From Hyparrhenia diplandra (taxonomy: Eukaryota; Streptophyta; Magnoliopsida; Poales; Poaceae): 64,000 nt of DNA. Within the stretch, counting starts at the first letter, position 1, and each line of letters begins with the position of its first letter. A program made the translations under genes and the position numbers. The stretch covers positions 124,001-188,000 of the forward strand of contig JADLZK010008593.1 of assembly GCA_015847255.1 (NCBI GenBank). The letters are read 5' to 3'. This document shows positions 34,829-46,023 of the stretch, piece after piece. The notes under the pieces are model-generated. The model was given only the letters and a program-made list of their open reading frames with translations. It was not told where the DNA came from and did no database searches.

Positions 34829-36859
34829 ATGGCTACTATTGTGTTCAACCATGTTGGGGGTAAACCGCCTCACTTTGATGGTGAGAGTTCTTTTGATCAT
34901 TGGAAGAGGAAGATGACTATGTACCTCGGTTCTATACATGAGAGAGTATTGGAGGTGACGGAGAATGACTATGTCATCCTTGATCCTACCAGGCTCACCG
35001 ATGAGGATAGAGCCAACCGGACTTGCAATCGAATGGCACTCAACACCATATACAATGCCATCGATGCAAAGATATTTGAGGGCATCAAGGACTTGGACCG
35101 TGCAAGTGAAGTATGGACAAGATTGAGTGAGACATATGAGGGCACCAAAGTTGTCAAGAGTGCCAAGCTTTATGGACTCAAGAGTGAGTTCGAGACATTC
35201 AAGATGAAGGATGGTGAAACAATTCTTGAGATGTTTCATCGTCTACAAGTGATTGTCAATGATCTCAAGACATTGGGCTACAAGACACAAGATCAAGACT
35301 TTTGTCACAAATTCTTGATTAGCCTACCCTCAAGATTCAAGATGTTGATTCTCATGCTACAAAGAGATGGGCTTGATTCAAAGAAGCCAAATGATCTACT
35401 TGGTGAAGTGTTGACATTTGACAAGTATGATCACAACATTGATGAGAAGGAAAAGAAGGAAGAGAAGAAGGTTGAGGAGAAGAAAGTTGTTGCATTCAAG
35501 GCATCCTCTACTTCATGCAAGGGCAAGGCAAAGGCTCAAGAAGAAGAATGTGATGTATCCGGCCTAGAAGAGGTTGATGAAGCACTTGCCTTGGTTGTCA
35601 AGAAGTTTGGCACCATGCTCAAGTACAAGAGAAGATTTGGGAACTACAAGAAGAAGGACACTTCCAAGGGCAATGATGACAAGAGGCTATGTTGGAAGTG
35701 TGATAGTCCCGATCACATCTTTGAGGATTGTCCTCATAGGAAGGACAAGAACAACAACAAAGACCGAAGAAGGGGCAAGAACAAGGCCACCTTCAAGCAA
35801 GGCAAGGATGGTGCATTCATTGTGACATGGGATAGTGATGAGTCCGATGAAGAAGAAGAGGGCAAGGCTATGATGGCTCTAGTTGACCAAGACAAGTCCT
35901 CTCTATTTGACTCATCCTCCGGTTCATGCTTCATGGCTAAGGCCACCAAGGTATATGATGAACCATCCTCTAATGAAGTAAAATATGATAGTGAGGATGA
36001 ATATGATGAATCAAATGAACCCACTAAAGATGAAATGTTTGAGGCAATGGAGCAAGCAAACATTATTCTCATAGCTAAGGCAAAGGAATGCTTGGCCTTG
36101 GAAAAGAGAGTTGCCTCTCTTGAAAAGAGCCTTAGGGAGCAAGAAGCCTCTTATGAGTGTCTAAAGGAAGACCATGAGGAGCTTCAACTTGCTCACACCA
36201 AGCTTGAGAAAGCTCATTCCTTGCTAATAGCTAAGAGTGACAAGGTTTCTTCGGTCTCCATGAGGAATGTTGGTTCAACATGTGACATTATAGATGAACC
36301 ATTCGTGGTTGATGTTGAAGAACCAAACATGACCTCCACATCCACACCAACTCACTCTACCTCCACTATTAGTGATGAAAAGGTTTTAGATTCATCATTA
36401 TTAGTTGAGAATGAGACTCTCAAGAGAGAGGTGGATGAGCTCACCCACGCCTTGGGTAAGGCATATGGTGGGGATGCCAAGTTGCTAAAGTGCTTGGGTA
36501 GCCAAAGATTTTCCCTTAACAAGGAAGGTCTAGGGTATATCCCCAAGAAGGGCAAGAAGGCTTTTGTGACTCCAAAGCCTAGCTTTGTGAAGAGCAACGG
36601 TTTATATTGCCAAAGATGCAAGCAAGTTGGGCATCAAGAGCAAAAATGTGCTAAAATGAACACCAACAAGAAAGCAAGCAAAGTGCAATCTATTTGTTTT
36701 GATTCTTGCTATTTGCTTACCAAGAGGGAGAATGGTGTGAAGGCAAAGTTCATTGGCACACCAATTGTGGGACCAAAGAAGAAGTCCATTTGGGTGCCAA
36801 AGGCTTTGGTGACTAACCTCCAAGGACCCAAACAAGGATGGGTACCTAAATCTCATTGA
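34829..36859 (+). CDS. Copia (SIRE-type) Gag polyprotein, 676 aa
   Basis: Gag builds the cytoplasmic virus-like particle and packages element RNA. The ATG at 34829 gives MATIVFNHVGGKPPHFDGES; the open frame reaches a few codons further left but only from a GTG. In order it has a Copia-type gag domain (residues about 10-200: DHWKRKMTMYLGS, WTRLSETYEGT, LPSRFKMLI), a Lys/Glu-rich linker, a CCHC zinc knuckle CWKCDSPDHIFEDC (about 290), an acidic stretch, a coiled coil (about 400-480, LALEKRVASLEKSLREQE) and a second CCHC CQRCKQVGHQEQKC (about 600). The length and the second knuckle are typical of SIRE. It ends TGA at 36857-36859. The frame is intact, in contrast to the surrounding GC-rich Gypsy. 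Confidence 0.93.
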   Translation: MATIVFNHVGGKPPHFDGESSFDHWKRKMTMYLGSIHERVLEVTENDYVILDPTRLTDEDRANRTCNRMALNTIYNAIDAKIFEGIKDLDRASEVWTRLSETYEGTKVVKSAKLYGLKSEFETFKMKDGETILEMFHRLQVIVNDLKTLGYKTQDQDFCHKFLISLPSRFKMLILMLQRDGLDSKKPNDLLGEVLTFDKYDHNIDEKEKKEEKKVEEKKVVAFKASSTSCKGKAKAQEEECDVSGLEEVDEALALVVKKFGTMLKYKRRFGNYKKKDTSKGNDDKRLCWKCDSPDHIFEDCPHRKDKNNNKDRRRGKNKATFKQGKDGAFIVTWDSDESDEEEEGKAMMALVDQDKSSLFDSSSGSCFMAKATKVYDEPSSNEVKYDSEDEYDESNEPTKDEMFEAMEQANIILIAKAKECLALEKRVASLEKSLREQEASYECLKEDHEELQLAHTKLEKAHSLLIAKSDKVSSVSMRNVGSTCDIIDEPFVVDVEEPNMTSTSTPTHSTSTISDEKVLDSSLLVENETLKREVDELTHALGKAYGGDAKLLKCLGSQRFSLNKEGLGYIPKKGKKAFVTPKPSFVKSNGLYCQRCKQVGHQEQKCAKMNTNKKASKVQSICFDSCYLLTKRENGVKAKFIGTPIVGPKKKSIWVPKALVTNLQGPKQGWVPKSH

Positions 36860-36871
36860 TTTGATTTGTAG

Positions 36872-39800
36872 GTGGATTACAAGTCCGGAGGGAGGCATTG
36901 GATTCTTGATAGTGGGTGCACTCAACACATGACCGGTGATGCAAGAATGTTCAACTCTTTTGATACAAGCAAGAGTGGTGGAAGCATCACATTTGGTGAT
37001 AATAGTAGAGGCAAGATCAAGGGTCATGGCAAGATTGAGATCACAAGTGATTTGAGCATATCCAATGTGGCACATGTTGACAAGGTGAAATTCAACTTGC
37101 TCTCGGTAGCACAATTATGTGACCTTGGGTTCAAATGCATATTTGGGGTTGATGACATTGAGGTTGTGAGCATGAAAGACTCAAAGTTGATGTTCAAAGG
37201 CTTTAGGCATGACAATCTCTATTTAGTTGACTTTGGCACTAGTGAAGCAAACTTGAGTACATGCTTGCTCTCCAAATCAAGCATGGGTTGGCTATGGCAT
37301 AGAAGACTAGGACATGTTGGCATGAAGCAATTGAACAAGCTTGTGAAGCACAATCTAGTGAGAGGATTGGATGGAGTTGAGTTTGAAAAGGACAAGCTAT
37401 GTGGTGCATGTCAAGCCGGCAAGCAAGTGGGCAACACTCATCCTAAGAAGAATTTCATGAGCACTTGCAAGCCATTTGAGTTGATGCACATGGATTTATT
37501 CGGTCCAACCACATACACTAGCATTGGAGGCAACAAATATGGATTTGTGATTGTGGATGATTTCACTAGATACACATGGGTATTCTTTCTCAATGACAAG
37601 AGTGACACATATTCAATCTTCAAGACATTTCTCAAGCAAGTGTGCAACGAATATGATGTTACCATCAAGAAAGTGAGAAGTGACAATGGTAGTGAATTCA
37701 AGAATACAAGAGTTGAAGAGCTATGCAATGATTATGGCATCAAACATGAGTTCTCACCTACCTACACACCACAATCCAATGGCTTGGTTGAGAGGAAGAA
37801 TAGGACTCTCATGGATATGGCAAGGTCAATGCTTAGTGAATATGATGTGAGTCAATCATTTTGGGCCGAAGCAATCAACACCGCATGCTACTACATCAAC
37901 CGATTGTATTGTCATCCAATGATGGGCATGACACCCTATGAGCTCTTGAATGGAAGAAAGCCAAGCATTGCTTACTTTAGAGTCTTTGGTTGCAAATGCT
38001 ACATATTGAAGAAAGGCACTAGATTGGGCAAGTTTGACAAGAAGTGTGATGAGGGTTTCTTGCTTGGTTATTCCACTACAAGCAAAGCATATAGAGTGTG
38101 GAATAGCACTAGTGGTCAACTTGAGGAAGTGCATGATGTTGAGTTTGATGAAACCAATGGGTCTCAAGATGAAGAAGAAAATCACAATGATGTTGGTGGA
38201 ACTCAATTGGTAGATGCTATGAAAAACATGGACATTGGGCACATCAAGCCAACTCAAGTGATTGATGTTGATGATCACAAAGATCAAGTGCTCTCATCTC
38301 CAATGGGTCAAGCTAGTGGTTCTCAAGTGCAAGATCAACAAGCTAGTACATCTTCTCAAGTGCAAGACACATCAAGTGGTCAACCAAGTTCAAGCAATCA
38401 ACTACCAATACTCCAAAATACAAGTGTTGCTAGAAATCACCCAATTGATCAAATTGTTGGTGACATTGCTAGTGGAGTGCAAACAAGAGGAAGACTTGCG
38501 GCATTTTGTGAGCACTTTGCATTTGTGTCACAAAAGGAGCCGGAGAAGATTGATGATGCCATGAAAGATGAAGAATGGGTATTGTCAATGCAAGAGGAGC
38601 TAAATAACTTTGAAAGAAATGAAGTTTGGGAGTTGGTGGAAAGGCCAACCAACTATAATGTCATTGGAACCAAGTGGGTGTTCAAGAATAAGCAAGATCA
38701 AGATGGCATTGTGGTTAGAAACAAAGCAAGACTAGTTGCACAAGGCTACACTCAAGTTGAGGGCCTTGACTTTGGTAAAACATATGCTCCGGTGGCAAGA
38801 TTAGAGGCAATTAGAATCCTACTAGCCTATGCATGTGCCCATGACATCAAGCTATACCAAATGGATGTGAAGAGTGCATTTCTCAATGGCTTCATCAATG
38901 AGCTAGTATATGTTGAGCAACCTCCCGGTTTTGAAGACTATCACAAGCCAAATCATGTGTACAAGTTGAAGAAGGCATTGTATGGCTTGAAGCAAGCACC
39001 TAGAGCATGGTATGAGAGGTTGAGAGACTTCTTGCTCAAGAAAGGCTTCAAGATGGGGAAGGCCGACACTACTCTCTTCACCAAGAAGATTGGCAAGGAT
39101 TTGTTCATCTTGCAAATATATGTGGATGATATCATATTTGGGTCAACAAATCAAGCATATTGTGAAGAGTTTGCAAAAATGATGGCCAAAGAGTTTGAAA
39201 TGTCTATGCTTGGAGAGCTCACTTATTTCCTTGGACTTCAAATCAAGCAACTCAAGAATGGTACATTCATTAGCCAAGGCAAATACATAAGAGACATGAT
39301 CAAGAAATTTGATATGCAAGATGCAAAAGGCATATCTACACCAATGGGTACAAGTGGCACCTTGGATCAAGATCTCAAAGGCAACATGGTTGATCAAAAG
39401 CTATTTCGGTCATTGATTGGTAGTCTACTCTATGTGACCGCATCAAGACCGGATGTCATGTTTAGTGTGTGCTTATGTGCAAGATTCCAATCCTCACCAA
39501 GAGAGAGTCATTACAAGGCCGCAAAAAGAATATTGAGGTACTTGAAGCATACACAAGATGTTGGCTTATGGTACCCTAAGGGGTCTAGCTTTGAGCTTAT
39601 TGGATATTCGGACTCCGACTATGGTGGTTGCAAAATCAATAGAAGAAGCACTAGTGGGACATGCCAATTCCTTGGAAGATCTCTTGTCTCATGGTCCTCA
39701 AAGAAGCAAACAAGTGTGACACTCTCTACCGAAGCCGAATATGTTAGTGCGGGGGAGTTGTTGTTGTCAACTACTTTGGATGAGGTCTACCTTGAAGGAT

Positions 39801-40070
39801 TATGGCTTTGACTTCAACAAAGTACCCTTGTATTGTGACAATGAGAGTGCTTGCAAGATGACTCAAAATTCGGTGCAACATACAAGAACCAAGCACATTG
39901 ATATAAGGCACCATTTCATTAGAGAGCATCAACAACAAGGTGACATTGCAATCCATCCAATTGGTACCGAAGATCAACTTGCCGATATCTTCACAAAGCC
40001 ACTTGATGAGAAGAGATTTTGCAAGCTTAGAAATGAATTGAACATTCTTGACTTCTCCAATATGAGTTGA
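36872..40070 (+). pseudogene. Copia Pol polyprotein with one frameshift near its C-terminus
   Basis: The pol frame is the same as gag, separated by TGA (36857), three codons and TAG (36869). It has no ATG at its start and opens VDYKSGGRHWILDSGCTQHM, where DSG is the aspartic protease active site. Then come the GAG-pre/integrase zinc region (WHRRLGHVG), the integrase core (MHMDLFGP, VRSDNGSEF, NGLVERKNRT for D-D-E), reverse transcriptase (YQMDVKSAFLNG, ALYGLKQAPRAWYE, LQIYVDDIIFGS) and RNase H (YSDSDYGGC, STEAEYVSAG). A frameshift falls at a run of five G (39751-39755); the RNase H end continues in another frame (DYGFDFNKVPLYCDNESAC ... DQLADIFTKPLDEKRF) to 40070. All catalytic motifs up to that point are present. 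Confidence 0.92.
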
Positions 40071-41126
40071 ATGCACCCCACATATGTGACATGCCTCTCC
40101 ACCGAGCCAAAGCAAAGGTGAAATTGTGTGACATATCATCATAATATCTAAGGACTTGCTAGATCATATAGACATACAACTTGTCCTTAGGATTGCATTC
40201 ATGGAAAAGCAATGAATTTCAATGTATGTATGCCATCACTATTGTTTTATATGCTTGATTGATCTAGTGATGACATATAACATGCTTGTGGGCTTGCAAT
40301 CTCAAGTGTTGAATTTGGATATATTGTCAAATATGTGGTTCAACATAGACATGATAACCCTCTCTTGAGGTGTGAAGAAGCTTGTCTTTGGTTCAAACCG
40401 AATTACATGTATGGCAAGCTATCCAAATTTAGCCAAATTTGAAAACTAATCTTTCCAATATCAAAAGAACCCGATCAATCCTTTTATGTCAATTGTTGAC
40501 AAAGGGGGAGAGATTAGTGCATAAAGATTAGAAGGGGATCAAAATTTTGGAAGCACACAAGTAGGGGGAGCAAGCTCATAAGCCATTTGTTGCATTTGGT
40601 TGTGCACTAACATATGACTTGCTCTTGCACATGTATTTAAATTTCCTATATACATGCTTGTGTGGTGTATGCTAGTGGTACATTGATTGATGATTGATCA
40701 ACTAGCATGCTTAGGTGGTATCTAGATATTTTGATTTTCGCTCTAAATTCAAGTACCTATGCTTATAATATGATCTCACGAGGTACTTTGAGTTTTTGAT
40801 GAAATATCTAGTTATCCATGATGCTTGTATGGTGAGAAAGGCGCAACTCGATTGGTATCACGCTTCAAAGGTCCATTCTTTCACCTTAAGCATCATTTGG
40901 TAACATGGCTCACTCCCTAAATTTCAATATTCATACATGTATGCAAAGCCTATACCAAACTCTAGGCATACATGTAGGGGAGCTCACGCTACCAAAAACC
41001 GAATTTATTATGTTTGTCCAATCCTATGATTGTAAGCAAAATGCTTGGACAACCATGATAGGTTCAAAAACCTTTAATCATAAAATCTTTATGCGGGTTG
41101 TCACCAATTACCAAAAAGGGGGAGAT
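40071..41126 (+). other. Copia 3' untranslated interior with two polypurine-type sites
   Basis: About 1.05 kb between pol and the second LTR has no ORF. The functional polypurine tract should be AAAAAGGGGGAGAT at 41113-41126, directly before the LTR. A second AAAGGGGGAGAGA lies near 40501. Such an interior, sometimes with an env-like ORF, is normal in SIRE; none is seen here. Confidence 0.75.
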
Positions 41127-43009
41127 TGAAGATCTCTAGATTGGTTTTGGCTAATTGATGACATCCTTAGGACTAATCTCTCTATGCTAAGTGTTTGATT
41201 TAGTTGGAGATTGGTCAAGCCAAGTGTGATGCATGGTGGTCATGTTGGATGGATCGAGATGGTTCAATTGATGATCAAGTGCATGACTTGGAGTGGATCG
41301 TGGATCAAAATGGGCTCAAGGCAAAGGTATATCATAGGGCCATTTTGATTTTACACTCAAGACACCATAGAGGGTGTGAGTGATTATAGGATCGATAAGC
41401 CGTACTATAAAGAGGGGAAAACTATCGTACATATCGATCCTCATGTGCCTCTAGGTTCAAAATCATTTGCATGCATTCTAACCTAGAGAGCTAACCTAAC
41501 CTTCGAAATTGATTGTGAAAATGCTAACACACGAGCACATGGTGATGTACACGTGGTGGTGTTGGCACATTTACGAAGGCGGTGATGGTTGTAGGGTTGA
41601 GTTGGGTTTGGGAACCGCCACCCTCCCGCCGAGCTTGCGAGGCGGATCGGCGCTTTCGAGAAAAATGAGATGCATATTTTCTATTGCGCGGATGCAAGTT
41701 GGTGGAGTAAAAAACATGCTAGTCCTCGTGCACAAATTGGTATATTTGTTGGATAGCATGTCGGAGAAAAGACGGCGAAGGAACGGCGATTTAAACGATG
41801 ACTTTTCGATGCTCTGCGCGGACCGACGCACCGACCGGCCGGCCGGGTCAATTGTGACCGGACGCCCGGCCGCGGCGTCGCGTAGAGCCCCGCAGCCGGA
41901 TTTCACCAGGGACCGGACGCTAGGATCGGACGCTTCCGGTGCTCGACCGAACCAGCGACCGGACGTCGGTAGCCGTTGGGTGGGCCAGTTCCTTGTCGGC
42001 CAGACCGGACTGCGGATCGACTCGCGCCCGACTCGCCCCGGTGAGTCCGGCCAGTCGGTCCGGTCAGCTGATTTTTGTGCGCTTTGCACCCCAACGGTTG
42101 GATTTCGTGGTGGGGGTATTTATACCCCTTGGCCGGTTCTAGGAGGTCTCTTGGTCATTTTGAATCAATCCTAACACCTCTAGAGCTGAGCACTCATCCT
42201 CCTCCTCACTCCTTTGCTTGAGTGCAATCATTCTAGTGAGTTGAGGTGATTCAAGTGCATTTGCTTTGATCATTGCATCTAGTGGCGCTTGAGGATCGTT
42301 GTGAGCCGGTGGATTTCTTGTTGCTCTTGGGGAGCACCACCCCTAGCCGGCTTGGTGATTGGTGGAGGCGTTGGCAAGAGAAGGAGTTTGTTCTTGGCCA
42401 CCTCCGGTGATTGTGAGAGGACCGTGCATCCTCGTCGGGGACGACGAATTGCAAGATAATACATTGCTCGTGTCGGTGAATACCTCTCATTTGCTTTGGG
42501 TGCGATAAGCCTAAAGGCAATTGGCTTGGAGTGAGCTCCACATCGACCCACACGTGAGAAGGTTGGCACAACGGAGATTAGCTTGAGGGTGCTCAAGTGA
42601 ACTTCGGGTTAAATCGTGTGTCTCCACTTGTCTCTTGTTGATTGGCTTCATCTTGGTTATCTTATTGATTCACTCCCGGTGATTGGATTGACTAGCCTCG
42701 ACATTGTGGTATAACCATTCTACGCTCTCTTGCATTACTTTCCTAGCTAGTGTGCTAGTGTAGTTTGAGTAGTCTTGCTTAGTTGCTAGAGTAAGTAGCT
42801 TGTTCACCTAGGGGTAAAGTAGTGTCTTAGCCTTTGAGTGTGAATTAGAGATAATAGCAACTAGAATTGTCAATAGGAGGCTTGTCGACAAGTAGAGCTA
42901 GAGCAAACGCTTTTTTATCGCCATTTGTTATTCTAACAAGTTTGTCTAGTGCTTTGTAGAAATTTTTATTAGGCTATTCACCCCCCCTCTAGCCATTTAG
43001 GACCTTTCA
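41127..43009 (+). repeat. Copia LTR2 (middle LTR of the tandem array)
   Basis: It starts TGAAGATCTC and ends GGACCTTTCA, with a TATTTATA box near 42117. The AT-rich parts look nearly identical to LTR1, while the GC-rich part (41790-42090 versus 33560-33830) differs by many small indels. Confidence 0.9.
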
Positions 43010-43534
43010 AGTGGTATCAAAGCCGTGGTCACCGTTTGAGCAAGGATTAACACCCTTCGGTGCAAGATATGGCTACTATTGTGTTCAACCATGTTGGGGG
43101 TAAACCGCCTCACTTTGATGGTGAGAGTTCTTTTGATCATTGGAAGAGGAAGATGACTATGTACCTCGGTTCTATACATGAGAGAGTATTGGAGGTGACG
43201 GAGAATGACTATGTCATCCTTGATCCTACCAGGCTCACCGATGAGGATAGAGCCAACCGGACTTGCAATCGAATGGCACTCAACACCATATACAATGCCA
43301 TCGATGCAAAGATATTTGAGGGCATCAAGGACTTGGACCGTGCAAGTGAAGTATGGACAAGATTGAGTGAGACATATGAGGGCACCAAAGTTGTCAAGAG
43401 TGCCAAGCTTTATGGACTCAAGAGTGAGTTCGAGACATTCAAGATGAAGGATGGTGAAACAATTCTTGAGATGTTTCATCGTCTACAAGTGATTGTCAAT
43501 GATCTCAAGACATTGGGCTACAAGACACAAGATC
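43010..43534 (+). pseudogene. Second Copia internal region: PBS and truncated gag start
   Basis: The PBS TGGTATCAAAGC (43012-43023) and the gag start at 43069 repeat 34770-35297, with a protein identical by eye over the first 154 residues. The copy breaks after ACACAAGATC (43534), where unrelated DNA starts. It is the beginning of a second internal region, not a flank of the first element. Confidence 0.9.
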
Positions 43535-43617
43535 CAGAAACAGGACTGTGAACACTCGATCATTGCAAGCGCCAAGATGAAAAGCATCCCGAGAACAAAC
43601 ACTTCGACGAACGCCAT
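43535..43617 (-). pseudogene. 5' end of a small secreted-protein gene, cut at the junction with the Copia gag
   Basis: The minus-strand ATG at 43617 opens MAFVEVFVLGMLFILALAMI followed by ECSQSCFW. This is a strong signal peptide: a hydrophobic core of about 15 residues, then a small/polar cleavage region and the first cysteines. A plant TATA box (CTATAAAA) lies at 43767-43760, about 145 bp upstream, with a CT/CA-rich leader between. After 28 codons the frame runs into inverted Copia sequence, so the mature protein is lost. The Cys-rich start would suit a small secreted peptide, but I cannot name the family. It lies in the interior of the LARD-like element, so it may be a transduplicated host gene start. 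Confidence 0.5.
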
Positions 43618-43759
43618 ATCAGGTAGCTCTATGTCCATCCGCTCCTTCCTTCCGGCTTGGTGGCTTTCCAATCTTCCTCACAATGAGATCTGGTGGAGAG
43701 AAACAACTCACAAGCTCTACTCTGATCTGGAGATGGGAAGGGAAAGGGCGTGTAGAAGA

Positions 43760-43767
43760 TTTTATAG
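43760..43767 (-). promoter_or_regulatory. TATA box upstream of the secreted-protein fragment
   Basis: CTATAAAA on the minus strand, about 145 bp before the ATG at 43617; spacing fits a plant core promoter with a short 5' UTR. Confidence 0.45.
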
Positions 43768-46006
43768 CTTGGTGAGCAGAGATGGGGCACAACACGTCGG
43801 GAAGTAAGCCGAGTGGAAGAACATCACCGGCGGTGCTTTGGACAAGATTGGCCATGGCACGCCTTCTGGCCGAACCAAGGTGGGGAGAGAGGGAGAGGAT
43901 GAGAGGAATGGATTCGCCAAAGAAGGAGGAGGCGGCGAGAGAGCTGCGTCAAAAGATGAGAAGAAGGGGGTCCCCAGACGGGGGAGAGAGCGGCGCCGAG
44001 AGACGACGAGTGCAGATAAAGGAGGGACGCGACGCCGCGTGAGGACACAGCGAGTGTGACACAACGCCGCAGCCACCACGCGACGACGGCACGGCGATAT
44101 CGCAACACGAGGCGCAAGCGGAAGAGGGGCCGGGATGCTCACGGCGTTTAGAAAACACGTGGCGGCAACAAGATGCCACAATGATCCCGACCTTCGAAAT
44201 GGTTAAACGTAGTCTCTTATCTACCACTTCTTGTAGTCTGTTAATGTTGATGTCAGTGACTTGCTCTTCAAGGGTCACCTTTCTTGTAACTTTTAAGAAA
44301 CTCACAAATCAATCGATCCGATATACGAGTCCTTGGATAGAATATAGATAAAGAACCAAGGAAAATCACGGCAAGGGAATGCTTAGTGTAGTTTTGTAAT
44401 GGATTATGATTAGAAATCATTAATCATAATACCACGGCCAAATCCACAACCACGGAGAGAATCCATATGATAAAAAATTAGTGGTGACCAAGGATTTATA
44501 AAAGAAAGATAGCAAACAAAGGAGTTCCAAGGCGTAGAGTCACTATGGAGGTAATTCAAAATCAAAGCCAAGGATATAATACTAGAATAGTTTGGATAGA
44601 AGAGTTTGGAAATTATCAACCAAGATTCTAGGGCAGAGATCAAGGAGTTATCAAAGATCAAAGAGAGAGGTGCATGGCAAGAGTCGTCTAAGAGACGCAA
44701 CAAAAACTTGACTTGATTCCACACGGCGTAACACAAGTCTGTGGCAAAAACTCACATATAACATCCTATTTGGACTAGGTTTGAACAAAGTACACATAGA
44801 CTTAGCAATAAAACACAAACAACACCCAACATTAACATCATTTTAGATAACATGTGAAACATCATATATGCATTACATGAATGCTATAAGCAACATATGC
44901 AATGCAATAATGCTTGCTAATGATGCGACAAGATGATCATGAATAATGGAATATGCAGATCTTTCCCCTTAACAAAAATCAAATTCGGAATTTCAAGGTG
45001 ACAAATCCGTGGGACAAGTAATGGGGAAAGAAAATATGTCAAATATATATTGACTTATAAGAAACTTTGTAAAACAATAAGGTTGATATCAAAATTGCAA
45101 CCAGAAGCAAAAGGTGATTGCAACCGATAAGGTTTTCAGAATTTCTAGAGAAGTATGGATATGGATTTTCAAAAGAGTTTACAAAGAAGGAGAAAACACA
45201 TTAATTATGGACTATAGTGAATCATGACCATAGACCCCGACATAGTTTAGCGCTGGCGGTATTTACTTATGGTCGCGGTCCATAGGAGACCCCAAGTTTC
45301 GACGCTATTTCTCGGTCACAGGCCATGGTTCTACCATAAGACACAATTATTGCAACTCTCAACCAACTCATGTTGGCTATCAAAGTGAAGAGAAGAGCAT
45401 GTGTCAGATTGGAAGAAGTCAAGGCATGACACACGCTTGAACCGCGAGTAATCAAGGAATAGTCCGAGACTTTCAAATGAAATTGACATGACAAGGTGCA
45501 AGCTCCCAAAGATTGGAACTTATGAAGCAAAGATTATCAAATGGAAATCTATTAACCAAAAACCTGGTATAGAACGAAATTTAAGTCAAACAACTATAAA
45601 GAATAATAGTTGTCCGGACAAAGGGAGGAAAAATCAACATTATATGGGTGATATGATGCATGCTCGCCCTATACGTCTTCACAACATTAGGAGTACTCTG
45701 TCTTCATCATGTTAGCAAGATATAGGGCTTTAATTTATATACTATCTTCTCTGCACCAACGAAATGTTGAAAAGCACTTAGCGGAACATTGTCGGTGAAG
45801 TTGACACCCCAGTTGTTCTTCAAAAGATGACATGAAACTTCTTGAAATCTTTTACTTGACTCGTCAGAAAAATCGTCATAAAAGCTTCCAAAGCAAGCAT
45901 AAGGAAAGAAAGAAGATCATTTTTAAGTTGTTACTTTCAAAAACTTTTAGATTACAAAATCATTTTGAAGTTTTCAAAAGTAATATTGTAGTCGGGTCCT
46001 AAGTAT

Positions 46007-46019
46007 GAGCTCGATACCA
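46007..46019 (-). other. Primer binding site of the LARD-like element
   Basis: TGGTATCGAGCTC on the minus strand, four bases after the LTR end. It resembles the initiator tRNA-Met complement (TGGTATCAGAGC) with one inserted or substituted position. Confidence 0.65.
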
Positions 46020-46023
46020 TTTC

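Larger units (their letters stand above)
32884..43009 (+). mobile_element. SIRE-type Copia retrotransposon, first complete unit of a tandem array
   Basis: This unit has LTR (32884-34769), PBS, gag, pol, polypurine tract and LTR (41127-43009). The LTRs of 1.88 kb and the long gag with a second zinc knuckle fit the SIRE/Maximus lineage. It is inserted in the plus orientation between gag and protease of the Tat element. The left target duplication ACGCC is at 32878-32882, but its partner is at 49978-49982 rather than after 43009. There a second PBS and gag start instead, so the insertion originally consisted of at least LTR-internal-LTR-internal-LTR. Confidence 0.92.
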
